Shown in pieces: positions 55,569 to 64,000 of a DNA stretch of 64,000 nt. The notes under the pieces are model-generated. The model was not told the DNA's origin. It ran no database searches and was given only the letters and a program-made list of their open reading frames with translations. Numbering within the stretch: position 1 is the first letter of the stretch; every line of letters begins with the position of its first letter. The DNA comes from Nitrosomonas oligotropha (GTDB taxonomy: Bacteria; Pseudomonadota; Gammaproteobacteria; Burkholderiales; Nitrosomonadaceae): positions 62,001-126,000 of the forward strand of contig NZ_FNOE01000001.1 in assembly GCF_900106555.1 (NCBI RefSeq). The letters run 5' to 3'. A program made the position numbers and the translations under genes.

Positions 55569-57463
55569 GCGCTTTGTTTTTTGTCATTGACTGCAAAGCC
55601 ACGTTTCAAATGCACCAGCAATAACGAAATCGCCGCCGGTGTAACGCCGGAAATGCGCGATGCCTGGCCGATGGTTTCGGGTTTGTGTTGATTCAGTTTC
55701 TGCTGCACTTCGTTGGATAATCCCTTGACCATGCAATAGTCGATTTCCTTCGGCAGCAAGGTATTTTCATATTGCGCCTGGCGCGACACTTCTTCCTGCT
55801 GCCGCTGGATATAGCCATGATACTTGGCCTGGATTTCAACCTGTTCGGCGACTTGCGCGCTCGCAACCGATTCGCCCGCGCCGGGCAAGGTCATCAATGT
55901 CGCATACGTCACATCGGGGCGCTTCAGCAATTCAGTCAGCGTGTATTCGCGCTCAATGCCTTTGCCGAGCACACGAATGGCATCCTGCTCCGGCAATGTA
56001 CCGGGCAACACGCGAATCGAATCGAGCCGCTGTTGTTCTTTCTCGATCGCTTCCTGTTTATTAGAAAACGCTTCCCAGCGCTGATCGTCGATCAAACCTA
56101 ACTTCCTGCCGGTTTCGGTCAGACGTAAATCGGCGTTGTCTTCGCGCAATTGCAAACGGTATTCCGCGCGGCTGGTGAACATCCGGTACGGCTCGGTCAC
56201 GCCGGAAGTCACCAAATCGTCGACCAGCACACCCAGATACGCCTCGTGGCGTTGCGGTAACCATGCTTCCTTCTCTTGAACTTTCAACGCGGCATTAACA
56301 CCCGCCAGCAACCCTTGCGCGGCTGCCTCTTCATAACCGGTCGTGCCGTTGATTTGCCCGGCGAAGAACAAATTCCCGATGTTTTTGGTTTCGAGCGAGC
56401 GTTTCAAATTGCGCGGATCGAAATAATCGTATTCGATGGCATAACCGGGCCGCGTGATATGCGCATTTTCCAGACCGGCAATCGAATGAATCAGCTTAAC
56501 CTGCACGTCAAACGACAGACTGGTTGAAATGCCGTTCGGGTAGATTTCATGCGTGCCCAAACCTTCCGGTTCAAGAAAAATCTGATGCGATTCGCGCGCG
56601 GAAAAACGTACCACCTTATCTTCAATAGAAGGACAGTAACGCGGCCCGACACCTTCGATTTTTCCGGTAAACAGCGGTGAATCGACCAAGCCGTCGCGGA
56701 TGATATCGTGCGTCTCCGCATTCGTATGCGTGATCCAGCAGGAAATCTGGCGCGGATGCCGGATGCCGGTATCGATCAGCGAAAATGACGGCGCCGGTTG
56801 ATCACCGGGTTGCTCCAGCAGTTTGGCATAATCCATGCTGCGCCCGTCGATGCGCGGTGGCGTACCGGTTTTCAGCCGGCCGGCCGGAAATTCCATTTCA
56901 CGCAAGCGTTGCGCTAACGTGATTGATGGCGGATCGCCCGCCCGGCCCGCTTTGAAATGGGTTTTGCCGATATGCGCCAATCCGGCCAGGAATGTGCCGA
57001 CCGTCAAAATCACCGCGCGCGCCCGTATCTTGAGCTGCAACTGCGTGATCACACCGACCACGCGATCCTGCTCGATAATCAAATCGTCGACCGCTTGCTG
57101 CATTACCCGCAAATTCGGCTGGTTCTCCACACGGCTGCAGATCGCTTGCTTATACAACACACGATCGGCTTGCGCGCGCGTCGCCCTAACCGCCGGACCT
57201 TTACTCGAATTCAACACACGAAACTGAATCCCCGCCTCATCCGCCGCCAATCCCATCGCACCGCCCAACGCATCGATCTCCTTCACCAGATGACTTTTGC
57301 CGATGCCGCCGATCGACGGATTGCACGACATTTGCCCGATGGTCTCGATATTATGTGTCAGCAACAACGTCTTGCAGCCCATGCGCGCCGCCGCCAGCGC
57401 AGCTTCGGTTCCGGCATGCCCACCGCCGACCACAATAATGTCAAAATCCATGTGATTACTCAT
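55565..57463 (-). CDS. mnmG: tRNA uridine-5-carboxymethylaminomethyl modification enzyme MnmG
   Basis: 632 residues from the ATG at 57463 (a further start four codons on, at 57451, gives the core [11 protein letters not shown]; one upstream to 57496 adds [11 protein letters not shown]). FAD-binding [72 protein letters not shown] and [20 protein letters not shown]. Works with MnmE on wobble uridines. First gene of the mnmG-rsmG-parA-parB operon. Confidence 0.95.
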   Translation of the reverse strand: MSNHMDFDIIVVGGGHAGTEAALAAARMGCKTLLLTHNIETIGQMSCNPSIGGIGKSHLVKEIDALGGAMGLAADEAGIQFRVLNSSKGPAVRATRAQADRVLYKQAICSRVENQPNLRVMQQAVDDLIIEQDRVVGVITQLQLKIRARAVILTVGTFLAGLAHIGKTHFKAGRAGDPPSITLAQRLREMEFPAGRLKTGTPPRIDGRSMDYAKLLEQPGDQPAPSFSLIDTGIRHPRQISCWITHTNAETHDIIRDGLVDSPLFTGKIEGVGPRYCPSIEDKVVRFSARESHQIFLEPEGLGTHEIYPNGISTSLSFDVQVKLIHSIAGLENAHITRPGYAIEYDYFDPRNLKRSLETKNIGNLFFAGQINGTTGYEEAAAQGLLAGVNAALKVQEKEAWLPQRHEAYLGVLVDDLVTSGVTEPYRMFTSRAEYRLQLREDNADLRLTETGRKLGLIDDQRWEAFSNKQEAIEKEQQRLDSIRVLPGTLPEQDAIRVLGKGIEREYTLTELLKRPDVTYATLMTLPGAGESVASAQVAEQVEIQAKYHGYIQRQQEEVSRQAQYENTLLPKEIDYCMVKGLSNEVQQKLNQHKPETIGQASRISGVTPAAISLLLVHLKRGFAVNDKKQSA

Positions 57464-57513
57464 AGTGTTAGATGATTGATAATTCAGACAGCACAAGAAG
57501 AATTTAATCGATT

Positions 57514-57529
57514 GGTTTCACGTGAAACC
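57514..57529. other. parS: parS centromere-like site
   Basis: GGTTTCACGTGAAACC: a perfect 16-bp palindrome with the core GTTTCACGTGAAAC, the ParB-binding sequence seen in most bacteria. It lies 50 bp upstream of the mnmG start and confirms the origin-proximal location. No DnaA box was seen in the adjacent gap. Confidence 0.92.
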
Positions 57530-57683
57530 TTGCCTGCATTCATTGTAAGCTAAAAGGGTGAAATTTACGCGTGCAATTATAGGTGGCAGGAAATAATGAA
57601 AGCAAGCCGATGTTACAAAGAAATGGCGAATTCGAGCAATAGTGCAATTCTCCAGGTTAGGAGGGCCATTAATCATTACACTT

Positions 57684-58028
57684 TCAAGCCCCCATCATTC
57701 TTGCGTCAGAGCTATACTCTGACTGCACAATCACTCTATCCCGCTCGATCACTTTTCTAAAAACCTCGCTCGCCGTCGTCCAATCGACAATATCCACTTT
57801 GTACGGCAGATCTGATTCCGCGAATGCTTCCGCCAATTGCGCTGCCAAATCTAATCCAAACGGTTTATTCCCGCTGATCGCCAAATCCAGATCGGAATAT
57901 TGCTTGGCACGGCCGGTAGCGCGGGAGCCAAAAGCCCACACGGTACAATCCGGAACATGCGCACGCAAAATGTTTCGTATGATCAGCCAATCGGCTTCGG
58001 ATACGTCGATCAGCGGCTGGTCACTCAT
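57684..58028 (-). CDS. mntA: MNT-type minimal nucleotidyltransferase antitoxin
   Basis: 114 residues. Start near DVSEADWLIIRNILRAHVPD; nucleotidyltransferase motif AFGSRATGRAKQYSDLDLAI (GSRxxG...DxD) with further Asp in VDIVDW. Partner of the HEPN protein encoded upstream (8-bp overlap). In characterised MntA/HepT pairs, the MNT protein AMPylates and neutralises the HEPN toxin. No lesion seen. Confidence 0.88.
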   Translation of the reverse strand: MSDQPLIDVSEADWLIIRNILRAHVPDCTVWAFGSRATGRAKQYSDLDLAISGNKPFGLDLAAQLAEAFAESDLPYKVDIVDWTTASEVFRKVIERDRVIVQSEYSSDARMMGA

Positions 58029-58431
58029 TCGACAAGCGTTGCATTAATTGCTGATGCAAATATTGCGCTTCTTTCAGAAAACCCGGAATCGCATCAACTA
58101 CCTCGCGAGCAATCGCCTCATCGTAAGTATGGCTTGTTTTTGCCCGCATATCGCGATACCGCCGCCATTGCACCCAATCTCCCAGCAACAAACCCTGTTC
58201 ATTGGCGGAACGAATCAAATAATGGAAATCGGCTTGGTCAAACTCCACCGAATTGGCTGCCGATGCTTCCAGGTAGCGTTTGAGCATTTTATGCGCAAGC
58301 TCGTAAGTAATTTTTAAGCGCTGAATTAAGCCATCGCGGATTTGCGTATCATTGATATCGGATTGATAGCGCACCCAGCCTTCCGCCAACCGGGTAATTG
58401 CGTTCGTCAAAAAAGAAATATCGAGAGGCAT
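58021..58431 (-). CDS. hepT: HEPN-type toxin (HI0074/HepT family)
   Basis: 136 residues from the ATG at 58431; a GTG at 58491 would add 20 residues that lie outside the family's usual extent. Helical HEPN fold: LTNAITRLAEGWVRYQSD, DGLIQRLKITYELAHKMLKR and the RNase-like motif RAKTSHTYDEAIAREVVDAI (Rx4H). Forms a toxin-antitoxin pair with the overlapping mntA. Likely an accessory acquisition next to the chromosome-partition genes. Confidence 0.85.
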   Translation of the reverse strand: MPLDISFLTNAITRLAEGWVRYQSDINDTQIRDGLIQRLKITYELAHKMLKRYLEASAANSVEFDQADFHYLIRSANEQGLLLGDWVQWRRYRDMRAKTSHTYDEAIAREVVDAIPGFLKEAQYLHQQLMQRLSNE

Positions 58432-58555
58432 GAGCGGAGCGCTAAATTTTAGTTTTAGATCAAATTTCAATAAATCGTCAACACTCAACACTCTTAAATA
58501 TTACATTTAACATTGGCGGTAACATGCGAACGGAATGCCATAGGCACGGAGGGAA

Positions 58556-58574
58556 CCCAAAGCACAGCTTTGGG
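58556..58574. repeat. Short perfect inverted repeat upstream of the TIGR02391 gene end
   Basis: CCCAAAGC and GCTTTGGG pair around ACA. No T-run follows, so it is not a standard terminator; a REP-type or regulatory hairpin is possible. Low confidence in any role. Confidence 0.35.
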
Positions 58575-58604
58575 CCGTCACGTTGACCGAAAGGTTAGGA
58601 CCCA

Positions 58605-59327
58605 TCATCTAGGATGGCTCCTTGAGTCGATGATCTTAAGTAAGTGACTTGCAAGAATGATCATTTCAACCGCGTCAGTCGCAGATAGATCGACCTTCCT
58701 ATGACTATGAGGATTTTTATAAGACCCTAATGCACCGGCAGCAAGGCTAGCTAGAGCTTCCCGTTCAGCTATCGGCTTAGACGTATCTGAAAGAGGCCCA
58801 TTGTGAGGATGAAATGCTCTGCGAGCGAGATCAACTCCGTAATCGGTTGCGTTGAAGCCACCCCTATCACGGATTGCGACTTCCACTTCTCGAAATGCTT
58901 GAAAAACGGCCGTGTCGTAGCTCCCGCGTAAAAAAGCCGACCAACATGACTCTGCAATCGTCGGATGTAGTAATTTACGTGGAAGAATTACAGAATTTGT
59001 GTAAGCAGACAGCTCCGCTCGATTTCGCATCTTTTTACCTCGCCGGGTAATGAAATGCCAACCGAATGCATCACCAGGTTTTGGAGCAATTAATCCTTCC
59101 TGGACAAGCCAATGCCATCCTTCAGCCATCGCAAACGCGATTTGATCTCGAATACTCGGATCAAATGCTCCCAAAGTATCTAGATGAGTAAAACTAGTCG
59201 GGTGCAATCTAGACGCCGTATTTGGGCTTTCCGAGTTGATTAGCTCTAGAGCAAGACCCGCCAATTCTTCTGGCTCAAGTTCTAGCACTGCATTTGCATC
59301 CGATATTATTTCGAACAGCGTTGCCAT
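58605..59327 (-). CDS. TIGR02391 family protein
   Basis: 240 residues from the ATG at 59327 (an upstream start would add 14 residues). Diagnostic blocks: HPTIAESCWSAFLRGSYDTA, VFQAFREVEVAIRDRGGF and GALGSYKNPHSHRKVDLSAT, the Cys/His-containing core of TIGR02391 (Ymh-like) proteins. These occur in phage and defence neighbourhoods; function unknown. Located between two toxin-antitoxin pairs here, so probably part of an accessory island (inference). Confidence 0.8.
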   Translation of the reverse strand: MATLFEIISDANAVLELEPEELAGLALELINSESPNTASRLHPTSFTHLDTLGAFDPSIRDQIAFAMAEGWHWLVQEGLIAPKPGDAFGWHFITRRGKKMRNRAELSAYTNSVILPRKLLHPTIAESCWSAFLRGSYDTAVFQAFREVEVAIRDRGGFNATDYGVDLARRAFHPHNGPLSDTSKPIAEREALASLAAGALGSYKNPHSHRKVDLSATDAVEMIILASHLLKIIDSRSHPR

Positions 59328-59537
59328 TGGATAGACCCTAACTAGAATTATACGACCGAAATGACACAATATAATGCGTCAATAATAAAATTAACAAATA
59401 AAAACAGTATGCTATTTACTTCAGCTTTCTAAAAATAATGCGTCAGCAATATTTTCAATACAACACACTCGATGAGAATATCAGCAAGGACGCTCGAACC
59501 AATTCAATATTGCAGCGTCTATTCAGGCGGTTATTTG

Positions 59538-59831
59538 TCATTTGCTACGGTTGATCCAATAATCCGGTGCGCGATGCAAATGAGCTACCGCGATAATATA
59601 AATCCGGTCGGTTTCGACGGAATATAGCAATTTGTAGGGGAAGCGGCTTAGCATCATGCGCCGGATATCGCCTTGCTCAACCTGTGCAGCCAGCGGCCAA
59701 TTACGTATTCGAATCAGTGCATTTCTGACATCCGTGCGGAATTGAGCGCCCAATCCTTGCACTTGGCATTCGTAGTAACGTTCACCGTCTTCAAATTCCG
59801 CCTTGGCTTCGAGTGAAAACTCGACATGCAT
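59538..59831 (-). CDS. RelE/ParE-superfamily toxin
   Basis: 97 residues: MHVEFSLEAKAEFEDGERYY and FRTDVRNALIRIRNWPLAAQ, then RRMMLSRFPYKLLYSVETDR and IYIIAVAHLHRAPDYWINR, the ParE/RelE beta-sheet pattern. Start overlaps the antitoxin stop by one base (TGATG). Acts on gyrase or mRNA in characterised relatives; which applies here is not evident. Confidence 0.87.
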   Translation of the reverse strand: MHVEFSLEAKAEFEDGERYYECQVQGLGAQFRTDVRNALIRIRNWPLAAQVEQGDIRRMMLSRFPYKLLYSVETDRIYIIAVAHLHRAPDYWINRSK

Positions 59832-60037
59832 CAGAATTCACCGATGACATCACTGGCCGGAATACCTTTAACTTTGCCTTCGCGATAAGCTTGCAGACGA
59901 CGCTCGGCTTCTTCGATCCAAATACGATCCAGCTCGGGATCAATACGATCGAGGCTATGCAGAAGTTCATCGATCACTGCAAAGCGCTCGGCTGGGGGTA
60001 ATTTCACTGCTTCTGCTATTAATTCTTTTTTGTCCAT
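59831..60037 (-). CDS. Addiction-module antitoxin (ParE partner)
   Basis: 68 residues: MDKKELIAEAVKLPPAERFA, VIDELLHSLDRIDPELDRIW and AERRLQAYREGKVKGIPASD. This is the small acidic antitoxin family usually paired with RelE/ParE toxins (addiction module component). Encoded directly upstream of the toxin, in the usual antitoxin-first order. Confidence 0.87.
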   Translation of the reverse strand: MDKKELIAEAVKLPPAERFAVIDELLHSLDRIDPELDRIWIEEAERRLQAYREGKVKGIPASDVIGEF

Positions 60038-60211
60038 GGCGATGACTGCCTTCTTATTGATTTCCGCGATGTTACTACTATTAATGATAGCCGCATTTCA
60101 TACTTAACGGGTAGTCCATGCAATCAACATGTCCAGATGTTGTCTATAGTCTATAATCAAACAATGACCGATTTCAGCAATACATAAAAAAGGCTAATCT
60201 CCAGTCCCGAA

Positions 60212-61609
60212 ATGAAACAAACGCAAAACTGGCTTCGCACCTTATCTATCCTTCCTATCCTGCTGCTCACTGCCTGCGCGATGGGGCCGGACTATATTCG
60301 CCCGCAGGTCGATGTCGCGGAGAAATTCCGCATGGCGCCGATGGAGGGTGAATCGGTTGCCAATTTGCGCTGGTGGGAGTTGTTGCAGGATGAAACGTTG
60401 CAGCAGCTAATCCGGCAGGCTTTGCAGGAAAACAAAAACCTCAAGCAAGCGGTGGCTACTGTTGAAGAGTTTGAGGCGCGTTTATATACCACGCGCATGG
60501 GATTTATTCCGAACATCGGCGCCGATGCCAATGCGCCGGCTTTCGGCACGCTCGGCGGGTTTCTGCGTCCGGGCTTTGCGACGCCGTTCAACTATTACGG
60601 CCAGACCACGCTGAATTGGGAATTGGATATCTGGGGCAAAATCCGCCGCTCCAACGAGGCAGCGCGCGCCGATCTGCTGGCGCAGGCGGAAAACCGGCAC
60701 GCCGTGATTCTGACGCTGGTCAGCGCGGTGGCGCAATCTTACTTCGATCTGCTGCAACTCGACATGCAGCGTGAGATCGCCCAGCGAGCCTTGAATTCCT
60801 GGGAAGAGTCTGTCGCCATTGCGCAGGCGCAGTTGCTCGGCGGCATCATTCCCCGCCTTGATTTCGATCAATTCCAAGCCGAACGCGCCAATGCCGCCGC
60901 TCGCATTGCCGACCTGGAGCGGCAAATGCGGCAAAAAGAGAACGAACTCAGCGTGCTGCTGGGAAAAAATCCGGCACCGGTGGCGCGCGGCCATACCTTG
61001 ATCGAGCAAGTCATGCCGCCGGAAGTACCCGCCGGGTTACCATCGGAATTGCTGCAGCGGCGTCCCGACATTGTACGTTCCGAGCATATGCTAGCGGCGG
61101 CGACGGCAAAAATCGGCGTGGCTAAAGCGGCGCGCTTTCCCAAGATTTCGATTACCGGTTTTCTTGGCGTGGCCAGTCCAGCGATCTCCAATCTGCTACT
61201 TTCTGGCAGTGAATTCGGCGCGGGCGGGCTTGGTCTGGCCGTACCGTTGTTAAACGCGCAAAGCTTGGGATTCGAGCAGCGCGCAGCGGAAGCGCAAGCG
61301 CGGCAGGCGTTGGCGCAATACGAACAGACCATTCTGGTGGCCTTCAAGGAAGTTGAAGATGCCCTGGTAGCGGTGCGCACCGCCAACGATCAGCGCAAGG
61401 CGCAGCAAGAACAAGTGGAGGCGCTGCGCTCGGCATTGCAGGTAGCCGATCTACGTTACCACGGCGGCATTACCAGTTATGTCGATGTGCTGCTGGCCAA
61501 ACGCAACTTGTTCGACGCGGAATTCGCGCTGATGGCGACCCATCGCCTGCATCTGGTATCGATCGTGCAGCTTTACAAAGCATTGGGTGGCGGATGGGTG
61601 TTGCTGTAA
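60212..61609 (+). CDS. RND efflux outer-membrane lipoprotein (NodT/OprM type)
   Basis: 465 residues. Lipoprotein signal with lipobox LLLTAC (Cys about 22), then GPDYIRPQVDVAEKFRMAP and two outer-membrane-factor repeats with WWELLQDETLQQLIRQALQE, NWELDIWGKIRRSNEAARAD and LLQRRPDIVRSEHMLAAATA. Forms the TolC-like trimeric exit channel. First gene of the RND operon, 152 bp before the adaptor gene. Confidence 0.92.
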   Translation: MKQTQNWLRTLSILPILLLTACAMGPDYIRPQVDVAEKFRMAPMEGESVANLRWWELLQDETLQQLIRQALQENKNLKQAVATVEEFEARLYTTRMGFIPNIGADANAPAFGTLGGFLRPGFATPFNYYGQTTLNWELDIWGKIRRSNEAARADLLAQAENRHAVILTLVSAVAQSYFDLLQLDMQREIAQRALNSWEESVAIAQAQLLGGIIPRLDFDQFQAERANAAARIADLERQMRQKENELSVLLGKNPAPVARGHTLIEQVMPPEVPAGLPSELLQRRPDIVRSEHMLAAATAKIGVAKAARFPKISITGFLGVASPAISNLLLSGSEFGAGGLGLAVPLLNAQSLGFEQRAAEAQARQALAQYEQTILVAFKEVEDALVAVRTANDQRKAQQEQVEALRSALQVADLRYHGGITSYVDVLLAKRNLFDAEFALMATHRLHLVSIVQLYKALGGGWVLL

Positions 61610-61761
61610 GCACCGGCCTGTAGCAGGCGAGCACGTAAGCAGCTGGAACTTATCGCGCGCCAGTTAAAACATAAAATTTTAAATAGTCTGGCAGCAGTTT
61701 AAGTACATTTTTCCTGACCTGCTTCTCCATTAAATAATCAAAATAACCCAGAGTCGACGCT

Positions 61762-63009
61762 ATGCAGAAAATATTTCAATGGATCAATGCCCGTGAAGCT
61801 CGAAGCAGTTCCACCACGGCATATTGTTTGACGGTTTTGTTGCTCGTGCTGTTAACAGCCTGTTCGGGCCAGCCGCCGGAAAATCCGGCGCCACCGCCAC
61901 CGCAGGTCGAGGTCATTACCATAGTGCCGCAAACGGTTGACGATCAGCCGGAATTCATCGGGCAGACCGAAGCTTTCCGGCCGGTTGAGATTCGCCCACA
62001 AGTCAGCGGTATTATCAAAAAAATTCATTTCACCGAAGGGCGGAATGTCAAACAAGGCGACAAGCTATACCTGATCGATCCGGTGCCCTTTAAGGCCATT
62101 TACCTTAGCAACAAAGCAAAAGTTGCACAATCCCAAGCACGCCTGACCCAAGCCAAGCAGGATCTGGCGCGTGTCAAACCGTTGCTGGAAAAGCAAGCCG
62201 TCAGCAAGAAAGACGTCGATGACGCCGAGGCCGGAATGCTGGCAGCCCGCGCGACGCTGGAAGCCGCACAAAACGATCTGATCAAAGCAAAATTCGATCT
62301 CGATAACACACTGATCACCGCACCGGTCAACGGCCGTATCGGCCGCAGCCAGTTTTACGAAGGGCGTCTGGTTTCCGCGCAGGAATCGCTACTCGCCACG
62401 ATCGATCAGCTCGATCCGATGTATGTCAACGTCAATGTACCGGAAAGCTATTTGCTGCGCCGCCGCCGCGAATTGGCTGCACATAAGGTGGAACGGCCCG
62501 ACATTTTCCAGCTACGCGGCGTCATGACGTTTTCCGATGGCAGCGTGTATCCGCATGAAGGCATACTGGATTTCGCCGATGTCACGATACGGCCGCAAAG
62601 CGGATCGTTGCAGGGGCGTTTCAAATTTCCCAATCCGGAAGGCGGCATGGCGCCGGGAGATTCCTATTTTTATCCCGGTCAGTTCGTCAGAGTCCGTATC
62701 AAGGGTTATATCCGCAATAACGCCATGCTGACCCCGCAACGCGCGGTGCAGCAAGGTCCCAACGGTTCATTCGTGTATGTGATCGACGCTGAGGAAACCG
62801 CACAACTGCGTCCGGTGCAAGCCAGCGCTTGGCGTGGCAAGGATTGGTTGATCGAGAGCGGTTTGCAGCCGGGAGAACGCGTAGTGGTGGAAGGATTTTT
62901 CCGCATCCTGCCAGGGGTAAAAGTGCACGCGATTGAACAGCAGCAACAACTGCAGGAAAACGCTGCCATTCAGACATCCGATCAACCGGCTCAGCAGGTC
63001 GCACCATGA
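61762..63009 (+). CDS. RND efflux periplasmic adaptor (MexA/AcrA family)
   Basis: 415 residues. Lipoprotein signal ending LLTACSGQPP, proline-rich linker, then QPEFIGQTEAFRPVEIRPQV, SGIIKKIHFTEGRNVKQGDK, YLIDPVPFKA, a coiled hairpin (about 115-180) and TLITAPVNGRIGRSQFYEG, all typical of membrane-fusion proteins. The C-terminal gene end overlaps the pump start (ATGA). Confidence 0.93.
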   Translation: MQKIFQWINAREARSSSTTAYCLTVLLLVLLTACSGQPPENPAPPPPQVEVITIVPQTVDDQPEFIGQTEAFRPVEIRPQVSGIIKKIHFTEGRNVKQGDKLYLIDPVPFKAIYLSNKAKVAQSQARLTQAKQDLARVKPLLEKQAVSKKDVDDAEAGMLAARATLEAAQNDLIKAKFDLDNTLITAPVNGRIGRSQFYEGRLVSAQESLLATIDQLDPMYVNVNVPESYLLRRRRELAAHKVERPDIFQLRGVMTFSDGSVYPHEGILDFADVTIRPQSGSLQGRFKFPNPEGGMAPGDSYFYPGQFVRVRIKGYIRNNAMLTPQRAVQQGPNGSFVYVIDAEETAQLRPVQASAWRGKDWLIESGLQPGERVVVEGFFRILPGVKVHAIEQQQQLQENAAIQTSDQPAQQVAP

Positions 63010-64000
63010 AGTCACATTTTTTCATCGACCGGCCTATTTTCGCATCGGTATTGTCGATCATCATCGTCGTGCTAGGTTTGGTGGCATTGCAGAAATTACC
63101 GGTTGCGCAATTTCCACAAATCACACCGCCGATGGTGCAGATCGACGCGGATTATCCCGGCGCCAGCGCAGAAGTCGTTGCCGAAGCGGTGGCGCGCCCG
63201 ATCGAAGTGCAGTTACCCGGTATCGATAATCTGCTGTATTACGAATCGGTCAGTACCAACGATGGGCACATGATGCTGCGCTTGACCTTTGAGATCGGTA
63301 CCGATGTCGATATCGCACAAGTGCAGACGCAGAACCGGCAACGCTTGGCTGAGCCGCAGCTGCCGGACGAAGTGGTGCGGCAGGGCGTGACGGTGAAAAA
63401 AACATCGCCGGATTTGCTCGCTGTGGTCATCCTGAGCTCCACCGATCCCAAGCATGATAACGTTTTTCTGTCTAATTACGCGTTGCTGCGCATACTCGAT
63501 AATGTCAAACGCCTACCCGGCGTAGGCGACGCCATCATTTTCGGCGGCCAGAATTATTCCATGCGGCTCATCCTCGATCCGGTGCGCATGGCGCAACTGA
63601 ACCTGACACCGAGCGAAATCGCCGCCGTGGTGCGCGAACAGAATCGCGATTTTCCGGCGGGACGGATCGGACGTGAACCGACGCCGGAAGGCACGGAAAT
63701 GACCATTCCGGTGATTACCCACGGACGCATGAGCGAGGTCAAGGAATTCGAGGACATGATCGTGCGCGCTTACCCGGACGGCTCGATGGTGCGGCTGCGC
63801 GATGTGGCGCGCATCGAACTGGGAGCGCAATCGTACGATCTGGAGGGACGCTGGAACGGTCAGCCAAATACTTTCTTGCTGACTTTCCTGGCGCCCGGCG
63901 CCAATGCGCTCGAGACCGTGCGAGGTATCCGCGCGGAAGTGCAGCGCTTAAGCAAAAGCTTTCCGGCCGGGGTGTCGTACGATATTCCCTATGACACGAC
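63006..64000 (+). CDS. RND efflux pump inner-membrane subunit (HAE1 type, partial)
   Basis: 331 residues from the ATG at 63006 (4-bp overlap with the adaptor stop) to the right edge, with no stop in frame. Start MKSHFFIDRPIFASVLSIII, then LPVAQFPQITPPMVQIDADY, PGASAEVVAEAVARPIEVQL and the porter-domain segments PEQ- and RVxxD-like QPQLPDEVVRQGVTVKKTSP. The proton relay and later helices lie outside the window. AcrB/MexB-type multidrug pump subfamily, substrates unknown. Confidence 0.93.
   Translation, partial: MKSHFFIDRPIFASVLSIIIVVLGLVALQKLPVAQFPQITPPMVQIDADYPGASAEVVAEAVARPIEVQLPGIDNLLYYESVSTNDGHMMLRLTFEIGTDVDIAQVQTQNRQRLAEPQLPDEVVRQGVTVKKTSPDLLAVVILSSTDPKHDNVFLSNYALLRILDNVKRLPGVGDAIIFGGQNYSMRLILDPVRMAQLNLTPSEIAAVVREQNRDFPAGRIGREPTPEGTEMTIPVITHGRMSEVKEFEDMIVRAYPDGSMVRLRDVARIELGAQSYDLEGRWNGQPNTFLLTFLAPGANALETVRGIRAEVQRLSKSFPAGVSYDIPYDT

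Overview
The window looks like chromosome from a betaproteobacterium of the Nitrosomonadaceae, most likely Nitrosomonas or a close relative. This is inferred from remembered family resemblance: moderate GC, a CysI/DUF934/CysH sulfite operon, split PntAA/PntAB/PntB, an RpfE-type phosphoglycerate-mutase-like protein, RegBA, and a malyl-CoA lyase/malate thiokinase set. No rRNA gene, recognisable tRNA or CRISPR array was seen.

Layout. 1-3600: DUF2165 protein (cut by the left edge), Tim44-like protein, DUF3293 protein, a His-tailed cytochrome c and a CysB-type regulator. 4029-7275: assimilatory sulfite/APS reduction (small protein, cysI, DUF934, cysH), followed by a cysN remnant. 7816-13552: receiver protein, a doubly broken receiver-EAL gene, a 1.2-kaa NfnAB-like flavoprotein and an HPt protein. 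13835-16666: pntAA-pntAB-pntB. 16747-19390: PAS/degenerate-EAL protein and RpfE-type protein. 19681-24114: icd, cold-shock protein, clpS-clpA. 24569-29363: glyA, nrdR, ribD and the regA/regB redox two-component pair. 29637-32092: DAHP-synthase remnant, ispH, thiO. 32314-38775: type IV pilus minor-pilin operon fimT-pilV-pilW-pilX-pilY1-pilE. 38845-44421: phoU, rpiA, NTF2-like protein, yaaA, Do-type protease, M20 amidohydrolase. 44529-45112: IS481-type remnant. 45233-48355: mtkB, mtkA, mcl.

48626-52085 is the most unusual stretch: a decayed tandem array, all on the minus strand, of Rhs C-terminal tips, each followed by a small gene encoding a secreted or membrane protein (probable immunity). 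Most of these frames are broken by frameshifts, stop codons or deletions, and each immunity-like gene ends at a GTAG-type REP hairpin. Two tips look cell-wall directed (NlpC/P60-like and L,D-transpeptidase-like), which fits signal peptides on their partners.

52085-57528: ADP-ribosylglycohydrolase, Trm112, parB, parA, rsmG, mnmG and a perfect parS palindrome, an origin-proximal arrangement. 57684-60037: accessory HEPN/MNT pair, TIGR02391 protein and a ParE/antitoxin pair. 60212-64000: a tripartite RND efflux operon (outer-membrane factor, adaptor, pump) cut by the right edge.

Functional threads: sulfur assimilation with its regulator; NADPH supply (pnt, icd, the NfnAB-like protein); a C2/glyoxylate-malate branch (mcl, mtkAB, with glyA); redox and phosphorelay signalling; surface pili and efflux; and several remnants (cysN, DAHP synthase, receiver-EAL, IS481, Rhs array) showing active gene decay.
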